From the NCBI GenBank assembly GCA_026874595.1, contig CM049311.1, positions 15,157,676-15,221,675 of the forward strand: a stretch of DNA of 64,000 nucleotides, written 5' to 3'. The stretch comes from Sipunculus nudus (taxonomy: Eukaryota > Annelida > Sipuncula > Golfingiida > Sipunculidae). Shown here one piece after another: positions 38,101-53,100 of the stretch (the first letter of the stretch is position 1; each line of letters opens with the position of its first letter). Made by a program: the position numbers and the translations under genes. A model generated the notes under the pieces. That model saw only the letters and a list, made by a program, of their open reading frames with translations, was not told the DNA's origin and did not search any database.

Positions 38101-41100
38101 AGAAAAACAAACATATAAATCAAAGTAACAGAAATATGTAAATTCAAAGTTTATATTAATCTATAATACTTTTTTAGACAACACAGAACTTAAGAATGTA
38201 TTTATCATTATAACACAAACGTAAAAGCTAATATAAGCATAAAAGTAAAGGTTAAAGGTTTAACACTACATACAATTACCAAATACTGGAAATACCACTG
38301 TTAAGATAATACCATACACCTATCCTTGAGCAAATTTCAAGGACTACATGTATAGCTGCTCCCAGCATTCAATCTAAATTCCTCCCAATAACAAGACTGG
38401 TGAAGGTATCTATAGGTTAAAAGAGCTAACTAACATTCAAAGCCAAATAATAAGATTACCCCTGAAACCATACCAGTGCAGTGATGCAAACAGCAACTTC
38501 CACATTTAAATGGCTGTCTAACACACCCGTAATATTATGGTATGAACAACAGTCATCTATCTGTCCACTTCCATTTTGATGTTGCTGTAATAATTAACCA
38601 TTAAATCACTTGATTTTCATAAAACTTCAACTTTATGCTAATTAAAAATATATCTCACCAGAGTTCAATACTTGGAAGAATCTGTATACATTTAATGATG
38701 TCAGAGGTCACCTTAGTTTATCATAATTATCATGCACCCCTGCCAGTGTCCTCTATACTCTGTCCAACCAAACTTGTGTCCACCTGTTTTCTAGAGATTA
38801 TTTTCTTTAAAATAGTTTACATTTATCAGTTATTTCCTAGGAAGCTGCATATTGTAGCGGGGTCTAATATGGTAACAAAGAATCTTAAGACAAATCTCCA
38901 GTTTATGTTTCACAACTTTTCTTTGGACTCTTTACAATGATTTGACGGATCAGATGTGTATCTTCAGGAGCTGTCAATTTCGATTTAGTCATTTTTTTTA
39001 GTATTTACATGACAGCATCAAATCACCAGCTGTCAACTGTGAGGTTGCTTTTGCATGTGACCAATGACCTTGACTGATATGCTGTACAATGCAGACTGAT
39101 TGTTCATATTTTTAAATAAGGCTAAACTGTAACTTATAAAGTTTTCTTAGCAAAAAAAGGTGGACACAAGGGAATGGAACAAATTATAATAAATGAAACA
39201 ATAATTTACAAATACTAACCATAATCCTCCTCAGAGTCTGGGACGGTATCTAGGACGGGTCTGTGCGAGGCTTTGCTGGGACTGTGATGCTGAGAGGTTA
39301 CAGCCCAGTCTCTCGGCGTGGGTACGTGCTGCTTTAAGTACGGTGGGTTATACTGCCTTTCATATCTGGTGTTTTCTTGCTTGGTTTGTTCTGAGCTGTC
39401 GTATTCATCCACATCAGCTGGAGCTGGGGCTGGTGCAGTCCTGTTCTTCATGAATCGCTTCTTCTTTTTCCTGGTTTTTGGTTCTACAGATCCACCTGCC
39501 AATTAAAATATCATTTTATATGTATGTATTCACAGAAACATTACAAAATACATTGGAAACTAACAATTACATAAACCTTGGGGGCTGACCAATGTGGTCA
39601 TTATTTGTGAAATTCTAAGTTACCTGGATCATATATCTACGACCAAGAAAAGTGGCCGAAATTGTGGGGTGGTCACAAGGCGGGTTTCCACTATACATGG
39701 TTACAACTCTTATTACAGTAGTATGTGACCTCATTAATAATTAACAGGTTATGCCTATTTAGCAGGTATACACTAATAATGTATTTAAAATTTTAAGCAA
39801 GATGGACTGTGGTGAAAAATTAATTCCACTGGACCACTGGCATAAATATTTTGTCTATAACCTTGGTCAATCGGCATCAATGTTACAAATACATCATCTT
39901 CCCTCTAGGAAACTTCTAAGACTCCAAATAACCCTGTCCACCATTTTCTCAAGGTTTCACCCTGTTTTCAAGATTACATGTTATCATTACATTTTTCATC
40001 ATAAAACTGTTGACAATGCATCATGTACAGAATTTTGGGCACCAAAAACAACCGAGCTCCTCTTGGCCTATGACAACTTTCAACAGAGTTTAAGGTTTTT
40101 TTAAACCATATGACAGACAGAGAAGAACAAAACAATCCTCAGAGATAACCAGTATATTATTATAGATTTTGTGTAATTAAATGCTCACCTGAACTGTATA
40201 CATCTAGGGGTTCTAAAGGTGCCAGATGTCCAACTGGTTTTCGTGGTGCCAAAACATCATCATCATACCACATGCCCTTTGACCCATAAGTCCTTTGACC
40301 TGGATTTCGTAAATTAGTGTATGGTGTTGGTGATGAAGGTCGGTGGTATCGACGATCGTACTCAAGTGATCGCGAACTTGTGATTACCTCTTCCTCAGAG
40401 TCTTCCTCGTCATCATCACCCCTGTTGCCATGGTAACGTCCCTTGTGTTCAGAGTAAGAGGAATCAAATGAGGACTGAGGAAAACGACCTTTTAATGATG
40501 AATTATTAGAATTCGACCTGAGTGATAATTTAAGGGCACTTTGTGTGAGCAATGTTTCTGCATCCATTGAGCGCATTTGTTCGTCGTACACGCCTTCTCT
40601 GTTTTTTAATGGACTATTACGGTGATCATCATCATATCGATCATCACCCTCGCTCAGCCGCCTCCTCCCACTACGTAGGCTTGGCAGTTTATTCGACGGC
40701 CTACTAAGGTCGTTTTCACTGATATCTTTCTTGAAACGCATCCTGTCTTGTGCTTCTTTGAGGCGTCTTTTTTCAGCTTTGAGTTCCTCATCCTGTAAAG
40801 CAATTAGTTAAAAAAGACAATGCTATAATCAAGATGGCCAAAACCTTTGATAGTTTTTACTGAAACTAATATAAGTAAGAAATTCACTGATTTTCATGAT
40901 CAATTCTTCAGATCAAAATAGTTTTATATCAGTAGGATTTATTTTTATTCAAAGCAAAACTCACCTGGTGCCTATAATACAACATGAGATCAACAGATGG
41001 CAGTGACAACTCATTTGAAGAAGGCAAAACAAGGTTCCCAAAAATGTTTGCATAATGTTTCAAGTTTTTTTTAATTTTGTACTTTTATACACCTGAATTT

Positions 41101-44100
41101 AACAAATTCCACTTGATATACAGCAAATTTTTTCAATGGTTATCAAAGATTTTTTTTTTAAATTATGAGGGAACCTGTGTGAGCAGGAAGGCTGCATTAC
41201 TGAAAAAACACCCAATATAACTATTTTGAGTGCATCATGATGCCAATGTACAGGTATTATTTATTTAATAAATTAGTGAGATTATAACTGACAATGTGTT
41301 ACCTTTCTCTGTAAATCCTTCATGTCCAGCCTTTTAAACGGGTCACCCACTGGTGGAGATTCCTCGTCCTCATCCTCAGGCTCCGGTTCTCCACGTCTTT
41401 GTCGCTCCAACTTTTCTTTTCTTTCTCTGAAATAATGACAGATGATGACACCAACATTACGGAATTATTATTCTAATGATATTCACTACATTGAGATTTT
41501 TGAAGGAAAATCATTGTGAAAACCGGAAATTTTGGTTTTTTCCCCCTGATTTTTCTTATAAGTTTGACAAATCCCTCAGTTAAAAAAATTTTTTTTTAAT
41601 ACCAAAGAGAAAATTACAAATTTACTTAATCTATTATTCTCAAAAGTTATTACAATAACCATGGTATGCTTCTAAAACTCGCCTGATACTTATAAGGTAT
41701 AGGAAATGCCTTATAAAATATCAGAAAGCTTCACCAGAAAGATAAGGCTCTGAATTTGGAAATTAGAAAAAAATATACAAGGAAGTACAGAATAACAGAG
41801 TAACTCAGAGTTTAAAAAACCTTACTTAGAACAGATCATATTAGTATGGTCAATCACCCCATGTATTTCTTTCTTCCTTGACAAACATTCCCAATGTTAG
41901 TCTGCCAATTTTTTTTTTCCCATTCACATATGAATTGCTTCATAAATATTTATTTATTTGTATGTCTGTTGTCGTTATGACCCCGTGGACTAGCAATATA
42001 TTTGAACATAGTCGATTCCTCTGAAACTTTAGTGACCGTGAACTCTGTGACTGAGATTACCGCAGTGACTGGTTTAAAACTTTCAGAAACAACTGAAAAA
42101 GTAAAATTAATCAAAAGGATAAAATATACTGCACTAATCTTACCTCTCCTCTCTGATTTTTTTAACACGCTCCTTGCGTGCTATCTTATCTCTCTCCTGT
42201 TCGGCCTTCTGTTCAGCCACATCGTCCTTAACCCGCATGTCGTACTTCTCCCAGCTGTTCTCGATGGTATCTATCAACCACTGAAATCCCTGCTTTATGG
42301 ACTTGTCTAGTTTCTTGCCATTCCCTAAGATGGCAGCACAAGTCTCCTGCAAAATAATCGACATTGTCATTCACACAGTACTTTTACAGATTAGCATTTA
42401 AAATCGCAGCTGCTGATACAGATATTGTTGGTAACATAATAGCATCCACTGACAGTAAAAGGTCAGATAGATAGGCTATAAAATGTCTAGTGTAGTAGGG
42501 TTGAGTGAAATACAAGAATAATGATAAATATTTATGTTTTATTTCACAGTAACTATTCTATCGAATTTTGTAACACTGGCTTTGTGATATTTTGTTTAAA
42601 ATTTAAACCAGTTCACCTTAGGTTTACATTTTTTTTTCTGTAATTTATGGACAAAGTCATGTTACAGTGTTATATGATTAAATGAAGAAGCTCAAACTTT
42701 TCAGAAGACATATTTTGCCAGTAAGCACAGTGACTGTACAGTGACCAATGAAGTTTTGGAGAGTTTCTTATCATACAAAAATTTCAGATAACATATACAT
42801 ATATATATATATATATAGGGCTGAGAATAATGTATGAATCAGGCTGCATAATATTACTCTGATTGGTTAATAATGTGAGGAGAAGCAGAATGGTGATTCG
42901 CGAGGGCTCCATTTTTGCAATATTACAATACAAAAGACCTATATGCAGAGTATAACCAGTATTATGTAATTTAATAAAATCAAATACTATGTGCACAAAA
43001 TCTATTATAAAATTATTGTTCTTTAATGGCAAAAAATTGGAAAATCTAATATAATTTAAAATATCAATCTTTGAACATACATGATCTATTATTATTCATT
43101 ACATCAGCCATTTACTTTTCAATTTTGCCTTTGACCATGGGACCTCTTATTCAAAAGGGTTCCATTTATGTGATAATTCCCTTCACAAAAATCGCGAATT
43201 CGAAACCCTTGCAAACAGGCAACCACAGTATACAGAGTTGTCATATGTCAATACTGCACCTACCACGCGGCACGGGCAGCGGTTGATGTTAACAAGTTCC
43301 TCAAGATTCAGCATGTCACAGATGTCCAGCTCGTGTAATGCACCATCTCTGTCTTGTTTATTAGCTAACCTGTGGGAAAAATAAACAAATAAAATTTTAA
43401 AAGTATACCAAGGTGCGGCTATAAATAGGCCTGCGGCCATAAAAAAGGATTTATGGTATCTCTCACTGTGATCATCAATGTTATTTTAAGCAGTCGTTTT
43501 ACAATTTCTAAGGAGACAAGAGTTCATAATATAAGAAATATCTTTATATAATTATCAGAATAATCAAATGAATGTCTAATTGCAAATAACAAAATAAATT
43601 TCAGATGGATCCCATAAATATTCTGCTTTATGTGGTTTTATTTCAAGTTGCTTAAAAACATTCAAGAATAATAGCCACCAATTTAAGTGATCAAATACAT
43701 GATATACCTACAGTAGTATTGGCTTCCCCATTATTTTAGGATGTTCCACCAATTCCTGCAGAACATCTCTGCATTCTTCCATGCGCTTTGCTTCTGTTGA
43801 GTCGATAACATATATAACACCATAAACCTCCGCAAAATAGTCCTTCCAGATACCCCGGATGCGTTTACCACCTCCAAGGTCATACATTGTAATGTCAACC
43901 TTCCCGAATTTAAACTCTGCATTTGAAAACCCGACTGTGGGTGCAACGTTCTCTACTGGCTCTGGAAAAGAAAAGAAAACTAGAATGATGGTATGTTTGT
44001 AATGCAAAAACAGACATGTCTCCCCTCTGTATGGGCCTCCAATCCCCAAATTTAAAAAAAATACAGACTACATGTATTTCAGAAGTCATATCATTCTAAA

Positions 44101-47100
44101 ATAGTTTCTATTCTGGCTGATTTGACCCTGATGATGAAGGTCATGGTCATCAGTTTTTTAACACTTCCAAGATTTTGGTAGAATCATTTTACGAGTCATA
44201 TTTCATGAAAATATACTGAGTGGTTTAAAAGTTATAGCATCAACAAATAATTTCTATTTCAGCTAATTTGACCTTGAAGATCAAGGTCAAGGGGACCAGT
44301 TTCTGAACTCTTCAAAGAACTTGGTGTGAACACAATAAGTGTTTTAAATTTGAGGATTAAATATGCAATAAATCAAAAGTTGTGGGGTTAACAAAAAAAT
44401 TTCTATTTGGTCTATTTGATCGTTCAAATGTTATCACATCAACAAGAAATGACACGGATGACAAATATGGATCACAATGGCACCGGCGACAGACCAAACT
44501 ATATGTGACTCTCCCCCGATGGGAGGGGAGACACAATAAGAAAGACTAAGAGAGGAACTGAGTATATTTTTAATCAGACGGTTGGATGTGTTAAGAGTGC
44601 ATGGAAATGTTCCTGGGATAATTATAAATAAATGAATGGATAATACCAGTTGGGATAGTTTTAGCATGTATGCAATCATGTCAGCTGGATTATTTCTGGC
44701 AAGAATCTAAGGATAATGTGAATGGGATGTTTGTAAGAATTTAAGAATAGTACAACTGAAAGAATTCTTTCAAGAATGGAGGGCTATTGCTAATGGGACA
44801 ATTCTGTCAAGAATGTATGAAAATTATTACTGGGATAATTCTGGGATACATATATACAGGAATACTGTCATCATTTTTGTATGAACAAGAATTTTATGAA
44901 TTCTCTTATATAACACCACAAGCATTAATACATGGCTTTGTATGAAAACAGACCAATCATATTTCCACGGAAATGCAATGATATATAGAGTGATCCATTT
45001 AGTATGTAGAATTTATTACAAGGGAAAAAAGGAGTAAATCTTTATTTTGTGACTATAACACTTTTGTCCATCTTTTTTATATCAACATATTTCCTTAGCT
45101 GTGACAAACACGACTCAGTTAGGGCCCCCTACTGAGTGGCGACACAAGCCAAATTTAGAACCGCCCTGCAAGTCCACGCCACGCTTTATAACCATATCTC
45201 TGCATACAGTCAGACCGCAGGCAGAAATCTCCTATACATGCAGAACAATACACGAATATATTGGGTTATAACAGAATATTTCACACACATGGTAGGTGTC
45301 GTTGGAGAGATAAGAAACTTATTAAAAGGTCTATTGGGTTTATTTGAAGTGACACGATACTTGTAAGCAATGAGGTGTTGTCAAAAATGACGAAAATATT
45401 TGCATCTTCATGGGGCCTTATAATGCGATCCTCAGAGTTAGATGTCCAGGAACTCTGGCAAGCCAGTAAGCTGCCCATAATGTCAGAGGGCCGATCTGGC
45501 GCTACATATTTCCTCTGATATAACTTAATCATCCTGGGAGAAACACTTTTCTTCCATGAAACAGATGAAATATACAAGGTTAAACCACATACCTCCCTTA
45601 AGCCCTTTTGTCGTGGTTGTTTTCCCTGCATTGTCCAGCCCAAGGATAGCAAGGGTAATTTGTCTGAAAATAAAAAAAAAAAAGAATCAATAACTGACAG
45701 AGAATCTGGTGGAGTAGGGAACTCGTTAAAGTAAGGCACATTAAGATCCTAATTATCAGCATGTGCATACCCAAGAGCTGTCAGTGACCTATCCCTTTGA
45801 AACAGATGTTTTTCAAAGATATACAATTTTTTATATTTAACCCAAAGTAAAATAACATAAAAAGCTGTTTCCAAGTTACAAGTCTGCAAAATTTCAAAAT
45901 CATCTTTACCTTTCTTATTTGCATAGCAGCTTTTGGTAGACTATCATTTTTTTTTAAAATTAATTTTCTTTTTCAATCCTCCATCCAAATACACTGGTTT
46001 GAAAAGTGTCATTATCCTTTCATATTACTGATTTAGATTATGACTCTCCGATTTGATCAAAGATTTAGTTCACAAAATGCTGCAAACCTTTAAGATTATA
46101 TCCATATTAAGGAAAGATGTGTAAGGAAAGCGGTAGTCTGTGTTAGAATTCAAACCCAGGTGGGGGATATTGATGGCTGAGACGTGTTGTCCACTGTACC
46201 ATGAATGTATTTGTCATAAGAACATTTATTCTGACTGAATTAAATACTGATTACAAATCAGATCCTTCACTCTATTCAAAATCAATTTTAAAGTGGGTAA
46301 TTCTGCTTTTGAAGCAATCATGTGGGATTGGCAGAGGCTACTTGTACAGGTAAAACCTGCATTTAAATCTAATGTCACATCTGCTACAAAAATCCAAATG
46401 TTTTACATGTAAAGACTAAGAAGCACCTATGTTAAAGGGGCATAATCATGAGCAATTCTTTGCCTTTTCTTTCACACTAATAGTTCAGTTTTGCTTTATA
46501 CAAAAGTTTCCCAGCAGAACCATCCAAACACAGTCTCAGTCGCTCGCATACGGCTGTTTAACATCTCTTATGGCTCTGTGTGTTGGTAAACACAGTCCAC
46601 GTATATCTGTATACCATAACAAGGCCGCTTGACCAGAGGTCTGATTAAAAGGGGCAATTTGTGGTATTTAAGCCAACGGGAAAAAGTGTTACATTTTTTT
46701 GGCCAAGTCACTCAGGGCAAATCCTGATTGAAATGTGTTGTTCCCCGAGCTACACATGTCCATACGCACTGTGTTTATGTTGACACCTGCGATTGCACCT
46801 GGTCCACTGTTTTAACACTCGTTTATAGGAATAAGCAAATGGTTTCAAGCCAATATTTTTGCAGGTACAGATTTATTTTAGAGGGAAGAAGCTATTTCTT
46901 GTGTTAACTCAACATGCTTTATAGGTGATTGGGCCCCTTTAAGTAAAATTCCCTCGGTACATTTTGAGTATATCCTGTAAAGAACAAACAATAAAATAAA
47001 GAAATAAACATAAAAACAAGTGAACAAAACATGAACTACTAAATGAACAAACTGAACAGTTGTGGACATGTTAGTGTTACCTCTTGGTAAGACAAAGTCT

Positions 47101-50100
47101 ACTTAGAAGACTAGGTCTTTCTGGCGTTACATATATATATGGAGTTTCGCTTCCAATGGTGAGGAAAGAGCTATAAAAAAAAGAAGGAAACAATACACAG
47201 GGAGATTAATGATTAATGCACCACAAGGTCCTCTTTATTGTTATATATACTATGGTTGGCTTTTTTTGTTTGTGACTAATATGATGTTTTCAAATTTGCA
47301 ATATTTGCAAAGCTAAATAATCATAAAAGTATAAGGCAAAAAAAATAAAAAGGTATGGTTCTCAGGCACTTTTTTTCAGAAATCAATGCGGGCGGGCGGT
47401 ATTTAATTTTTAATCTTTTTTTTATGTTTCAATAAAAATGTCATATGATCAGGGAAAAGCATGAAAATAACAGTTTTTTTTTTTTGCTAAACAGGTAAAA
47501 GTACTACATAAAAAAGGAAATCCTATCAAAATTGTATTATTTTATCTTCTTGAAAGATGGAATTAAAATAAAAATGTTTGATGTGGGGAGTTAAATTGAC
47601 ACTGGCGGTGCCTGAGAACCATACCTTTTATTTTTTTTGGCCTAACCTTCATGAATGATATGTGCCCATCTACATGGATGACCAGTCATTATTAATACAC
47701 TAGATGCATTATACAGTATCAACTATCAAGAGCATTGTTTTTGCCAGTTGGAGCTGGCTGGGGACTGAAACCCTTAGTTGGCCATATAAGCAATTACTTT
47801 TTTATGATCTATGGAATCAAGGTAAGGAATTAATTGTACATCTGGAATCAATCAATTAAAAATGCAAAAATTTTTTTTATACTCCTGTCAATGTTTCAGT
47901 TTACATATCATGCCATTTTTTTGGGCATATATTTTTGGAGATACCAGTGTCTCTCTTGAAACAAATGTTTACATTAACATTAAATGGTAAAGAATCAATA
48001 ATACTTTGTTTAGTATTTGTAACCCTTTCCTTTATTGACAGTTCAAAAGTATTATAATGGTGACTCTCTTTACCTCAGTAAATAATAAATGATAATTCAA
48101 AAAGATACAAACAAGTGAACAAACAAATAAACCGTTAAATAAACAAACAGCTGTGAACATGTTACCTCTTGGTCTCACTTGGTTCATCCAAGGGAACGAT
48201 TTTGTTACTTCTACAGATGAGGAAAAAGCTAAAAACAAGGTCAGGACAATATACCGGGAGATTATGCACCCTGACATTAAATGACAATTATGTACTGATA
48301 GTCTGCTGTGGTCAATTTTATACCTCTTTACTATCCTAACATAGTGGTTATACATCATTTTGGATCTCCTTTGTTTTAACCGCTGCTTTATATAGCAAGA
48401 TTCTCTTGGTTCAACCACAGGGAAATGAATTGTAACCAGACCAATGAGACTGTGGTATCACATTATGCAACCTACAACATCCTACTCTCATTGGTCTGAT
48501 TCTTGGCCTTGTGCCAATCCTGGTGTTGCAGCAGTTAAAGCGAAGGAGATCTGGAATGACTACATATAGAATGTTATACCTCCTGTGATAATGCTGATGT
48601 TTACTTACTACCAAAATCAATGTGTAAGAAATAAGGTGAGAACCCATGTGGTCAGGTGTGTTAGAATGGGGCACAGGTGGTATCAGAGATGCTTGATGGG
48701 AAATATTAACAGGACCCTGTGACCTTAATATAAATGATAATGGGAAGGAAACCAATTGCATTTAAAATACCTTGCTTCCACAAACCCTCATCATCACAAC
48801 AACCACATACATATTTATACAGTCAGGGAAGACGTGCGGAATCATAAACAAACAGAGGTACCAGTTTACACTTAGCAGCCAGGTTACCAGGTGAGATAAG
48901 TGTTGCCGTTTAGTGTATGCTTTGATCATGGATGGCTTTTAAAGAGGTTTCACATTCCAGTGGTATAGGATTTTCCTTTGTGGGCACATAAACAAATGGT
49001 AAAACACTTGACTTGCTGTATCTAAGATATGAAGTATGTATAATGTAGTGATAACAGAAAGTCAAGGGTCACCCATGATAAATGTATATCTTGTAAAAAA
49101 GATAAATCTGATGCCCTCATGAAGAGTAATGAATAGGTTTGTGAGAAATCAATGAACAAAACCACAAATATGACTTGCTTGTAGAGTATTAAACTCTTTT
49201 TTCTTAATCTGAAAGTGTCATTTGTTTTTATTTCAAAATACTCCATTAAGCATTACAAATGGGAAGAACCAATTAAGACCTATCAGTGATCAAAACAAAG
49301 TGCCCTCAGGCAAAATACTTATTTCAGTTGCAGGTGTAGATTTTTTCCCCCCAAAACAAAGTTTTATGAATTTGTTTTTGATCAGGTTCTGCCGCCGCCG
49401 CCATATTCGTTTCTGGAGAACTCCTCTAAGACTACTGGAGAGATTTTTCCAAAACTTACACCAATTATTGGGTCACATATGAACCGGTGCCTAACCAATC
49501 AGCGTTGACCTCTGACCTTTCCTCTCTCCAGTGCGTCCATCTGTGTGTTTGTTTTGAAACATAAACATCCATGCTAACATGTAATACATCTAACTCTATT
49601 TGCCCCTGCCACTCAATCCTTGCCTAACTTCACCCAACCTACTCTGATTTTAGCGCATACACATAGTCGCTTGTCGACTACCCATATTCTAGTTTATTTT
49701 TTGACAAATCAGGCTAAGGATGTTGTAGAAAAAAGGTATCATGTTATTCAGTAAAAGATGTTGATACTGTAGGGCAATTGGGTCCAAAATAAAACATTTA
49801 CCCGTAGGCCTGCCTCTTAACTGATCATTCAGTTAGCCATTTTCTTTCTTGGAGAAATGGAATCATATATTATTACTGTAATACCTCTACCTTAAATTAC
49901 CTGTATATATGTTTTTCAGTGTAAATACACTGGAACATGTTTACTGTTGCAAAATATTCATGCAGAACACAAATTTTGTGTTTGTGGCTGATTGATGTAG
50001 GAAAAGTGAAAATTCATTTAGAGCAAGTAACAGCTATACATTAATTGCCATACTGAGCAAGTACTTTCAAATGTTAACGTCAAGCCCTGCAAACTGGAGA

Positions 50101-53100
50101 ATGTCCATCTGACATACCAGGAATAGTCCAACAATGATTTAATACAATGTGTAAATGTGATAAATGTAGAATGTGATTAATGTATACTTGTTTGAACAAA
50201 ATGGAAACACAAAGAATGGTCATTTTTACACATGCATTGCTCCCCTCCCCCCACCCAACCACATAATTTACATTATATCCTATAGCAGAGAAATTATTTA
50301 GGTATGCACTTTCCAAGTTGACAGGCAAATATTGTATTCACTTGCCTAATAAATACTGGCTCAAGCAATATTCACATACAAACATTGCTGAAAGGCAAGG
50401 ACAGGTACTGAAGAATTCAGCTCTTTCGGTGCGACCCTTTATTAGATCTACTGTTAGACTCAGCTTATGTGCACACTTGCGTTCATAATGAAACATTTCT
50501 CTTTATCATGCTGAGAGTTGGTCCACATGTCAGACCCATACAACGCATATCTTAACTACAAGCAGCTGTAACCGTAGCACTGCAAGCGAAGTGTTAATAG
50601 TAGCATGTGTTAGCATTTAGGCTGCTTACAACAGTACTGCTCAAGTGTTACCTAATATCATTAAGACCACCTCAAAGTTTCCTAAGACTCAGCAAAATAT
50701 AGTAACCTCAGAATTTCTGACTTATCTGAAGTTACTAACTATAAATTTCAAGATAAGTTCTCTTCTCAAGGGAAGTCTGTATAGAGTGAAACCTCAAAAT
50801 TATGACAACAAACAGGACCTTGATAAAGTGGTCACATTTTCAAGGTGGTTGTCTAAGGAAGACCTGATCAATTTAAAGAGCAAAAATGAATTGGGACCGT
50901 GAAAAATGGTCATTAATATTAGATGGTCATAAATAAGATCTAAAGAGTAAGATCTAAATGGAATTTTATTTTATTTCTCTTTCAATAACTCACAAGATTT
51001 ATACCAGGGAATTCTCATTTATCTTTCACCAGCAACTATTTAATGACAATAAAAAATATACTATTTTATTTGTATAAATGTTATATATAATTAATCTTAT
51101 TTTTCTTCCAAATGTCATTAATTAAAATATGGTATAAAGATCATGTTATATGATACAGAGTTGACACCAACCATCAAGTTTAGTATAAGTAATTATGAAA
51201 ATTGAAATGTTAAATCTTGAGGAGCAAGGGAAGCCATATCAGATATCACTATTACACTGTCATGTAAGTGTCTGCTTCAATGCTAAAAATACTCATGCAG
51301 ACCACACAATTTACTATGTTGACAGTATATTCAGGCCATTTGTACATCACATTTAACATGATCTGCGCACAGTTTTGCCTGTTGTGACAGGTCAGATTTT
51401 AAGAATCTGATCTTAGAATAAACCACAAAACTATAAGAGAAGATCTGCTGGAGAGAGAGAGTCATAAACTAGTGCTGAACCAGCAATCTTTAGTGCTAAC
51501 AGCACCTGTTGCTGCTGTGTCACTTTAACCAGGACCAGTTATCGGGTAAGTCAGCTCTTGAGTACACTATACAGCTGTTATATAATTTTTAGGACAATTG
51601 GGATGTTTGATTGACCATATTTTGTGGTAATGAGGATAATAATTTTTTCCCATATTATACGGTAATGCTAAATTTTTTATATTTTCCATATTTTATGGCA
51701 AAGAAGATGATATGAAAACTGTTTGAAAATTGTAAATATATTTTTAGTATTGCAATCTGAATACATTTTATGCAATAATTTAAACAAATGTAGGAACAAT
51801 TTTACTGAATTAAAAATGAATTTATGATACTGCAAAAAAAGTGAAAATTGTCAAGATGTCTATAAAGAAAAGGAAAACCTGAACATATATTGCCTATATA
51901 AAACTGCAAGTGTGCTTTCAGGCTATCTTTTTCTTTTGGACTGATGATATATACCCTTTATGTTCATGTTGTCAATCATGCTTCGATATTTCATATGACA
52001 TTCATGTGATGTTTGTAAAATTAAAAAACAAACTGAGCACTTTGATAACAGACACAGACAAAGTATCTATATGAATTGCTATTTATTTTTCAAACTTTCC
52101 CTGAGGTGAGCTTGTCATTCTGAATCCGACCTGGGCTTTTTAATCCTATAACAAATATTACAATCATGAGTTAGCTGCTACCAGGCCCGCTGCCTTTCAA
52201 GTATTAACTCCTAAAACAAACTAGAAAATCAATAAAAACATCAGTAGAGAAAATAATGCTTTAGGCTGATGCCTTTGCTATAGTTACTGTGGAGTGAACT
52301 GGTATTTGTCAAATTTGTGTCATATTTTTAATTTTTTTAGTTCGAGATTGAGTCCAATGGGGCACAACACAAAAACCAGCCTAAATGATAACATGTCAGT
52401 CAGTTTGGCTGTGCTTTGTTTGTTTGAAAAATCTTTCTTTTTTAAATTTAATAAGATCCATCATGCATACCTGTTGTCACTTGTCAGGATAAGGTTCCTC
52501 AATTAGCAGTCAGCATTTTTTAAAAATATTTCTTTTAAAGTGAGGGCCACATTATTTAAATGTCACTGTCGCTTACTCACTGATTAACAGATAAAAACAA
52601 GACATGAATGATAATGATTGACATGTTTGTTTCTGAATTTAAAGCCAGCTGAACGTTAGAAACTGTTCAAATTACTGTTGATTGAAAAAATAAAATATAA
52701 CAGGCCACTCAAAACTGACTAAAATGTAGATTTATATCTGATAACTTGGGTTTAATAATAATTTCATGGATTCTCTCTCGGAAGCAGGTTCATATTTATA
52801 AACCATAAATACAATAACATATTTATAATAAACTTTTAAAATATTAAATAATATATAATAAACTTAGAAGAAAATAAGAACAAGATATATTTTCATACGT
52901 TAAAGTCCATTGATCCTGAGATGGAAATGCAATTAACTTCCCTGACAGCCGATATAAGGCAAAGCCAATACATAGCCTGGACTCAGTTTTTTTTTCTGGG
53001 AAAGAAAACAATCAGATAACAACATTAGTCATTGTTGATGTGGGAGAGGCATATGTGTTTTTAAACTATAAAGGGTTTTTCTTTTATTGAAAAGACATGC

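Noticed and set aside
48032-48418. 128-codon minus-strand frame
   Set aside because: It crosses cassette exon B in a different reading frame from the one needed to join ARL13B exons 1 and 2; no motif of its own.
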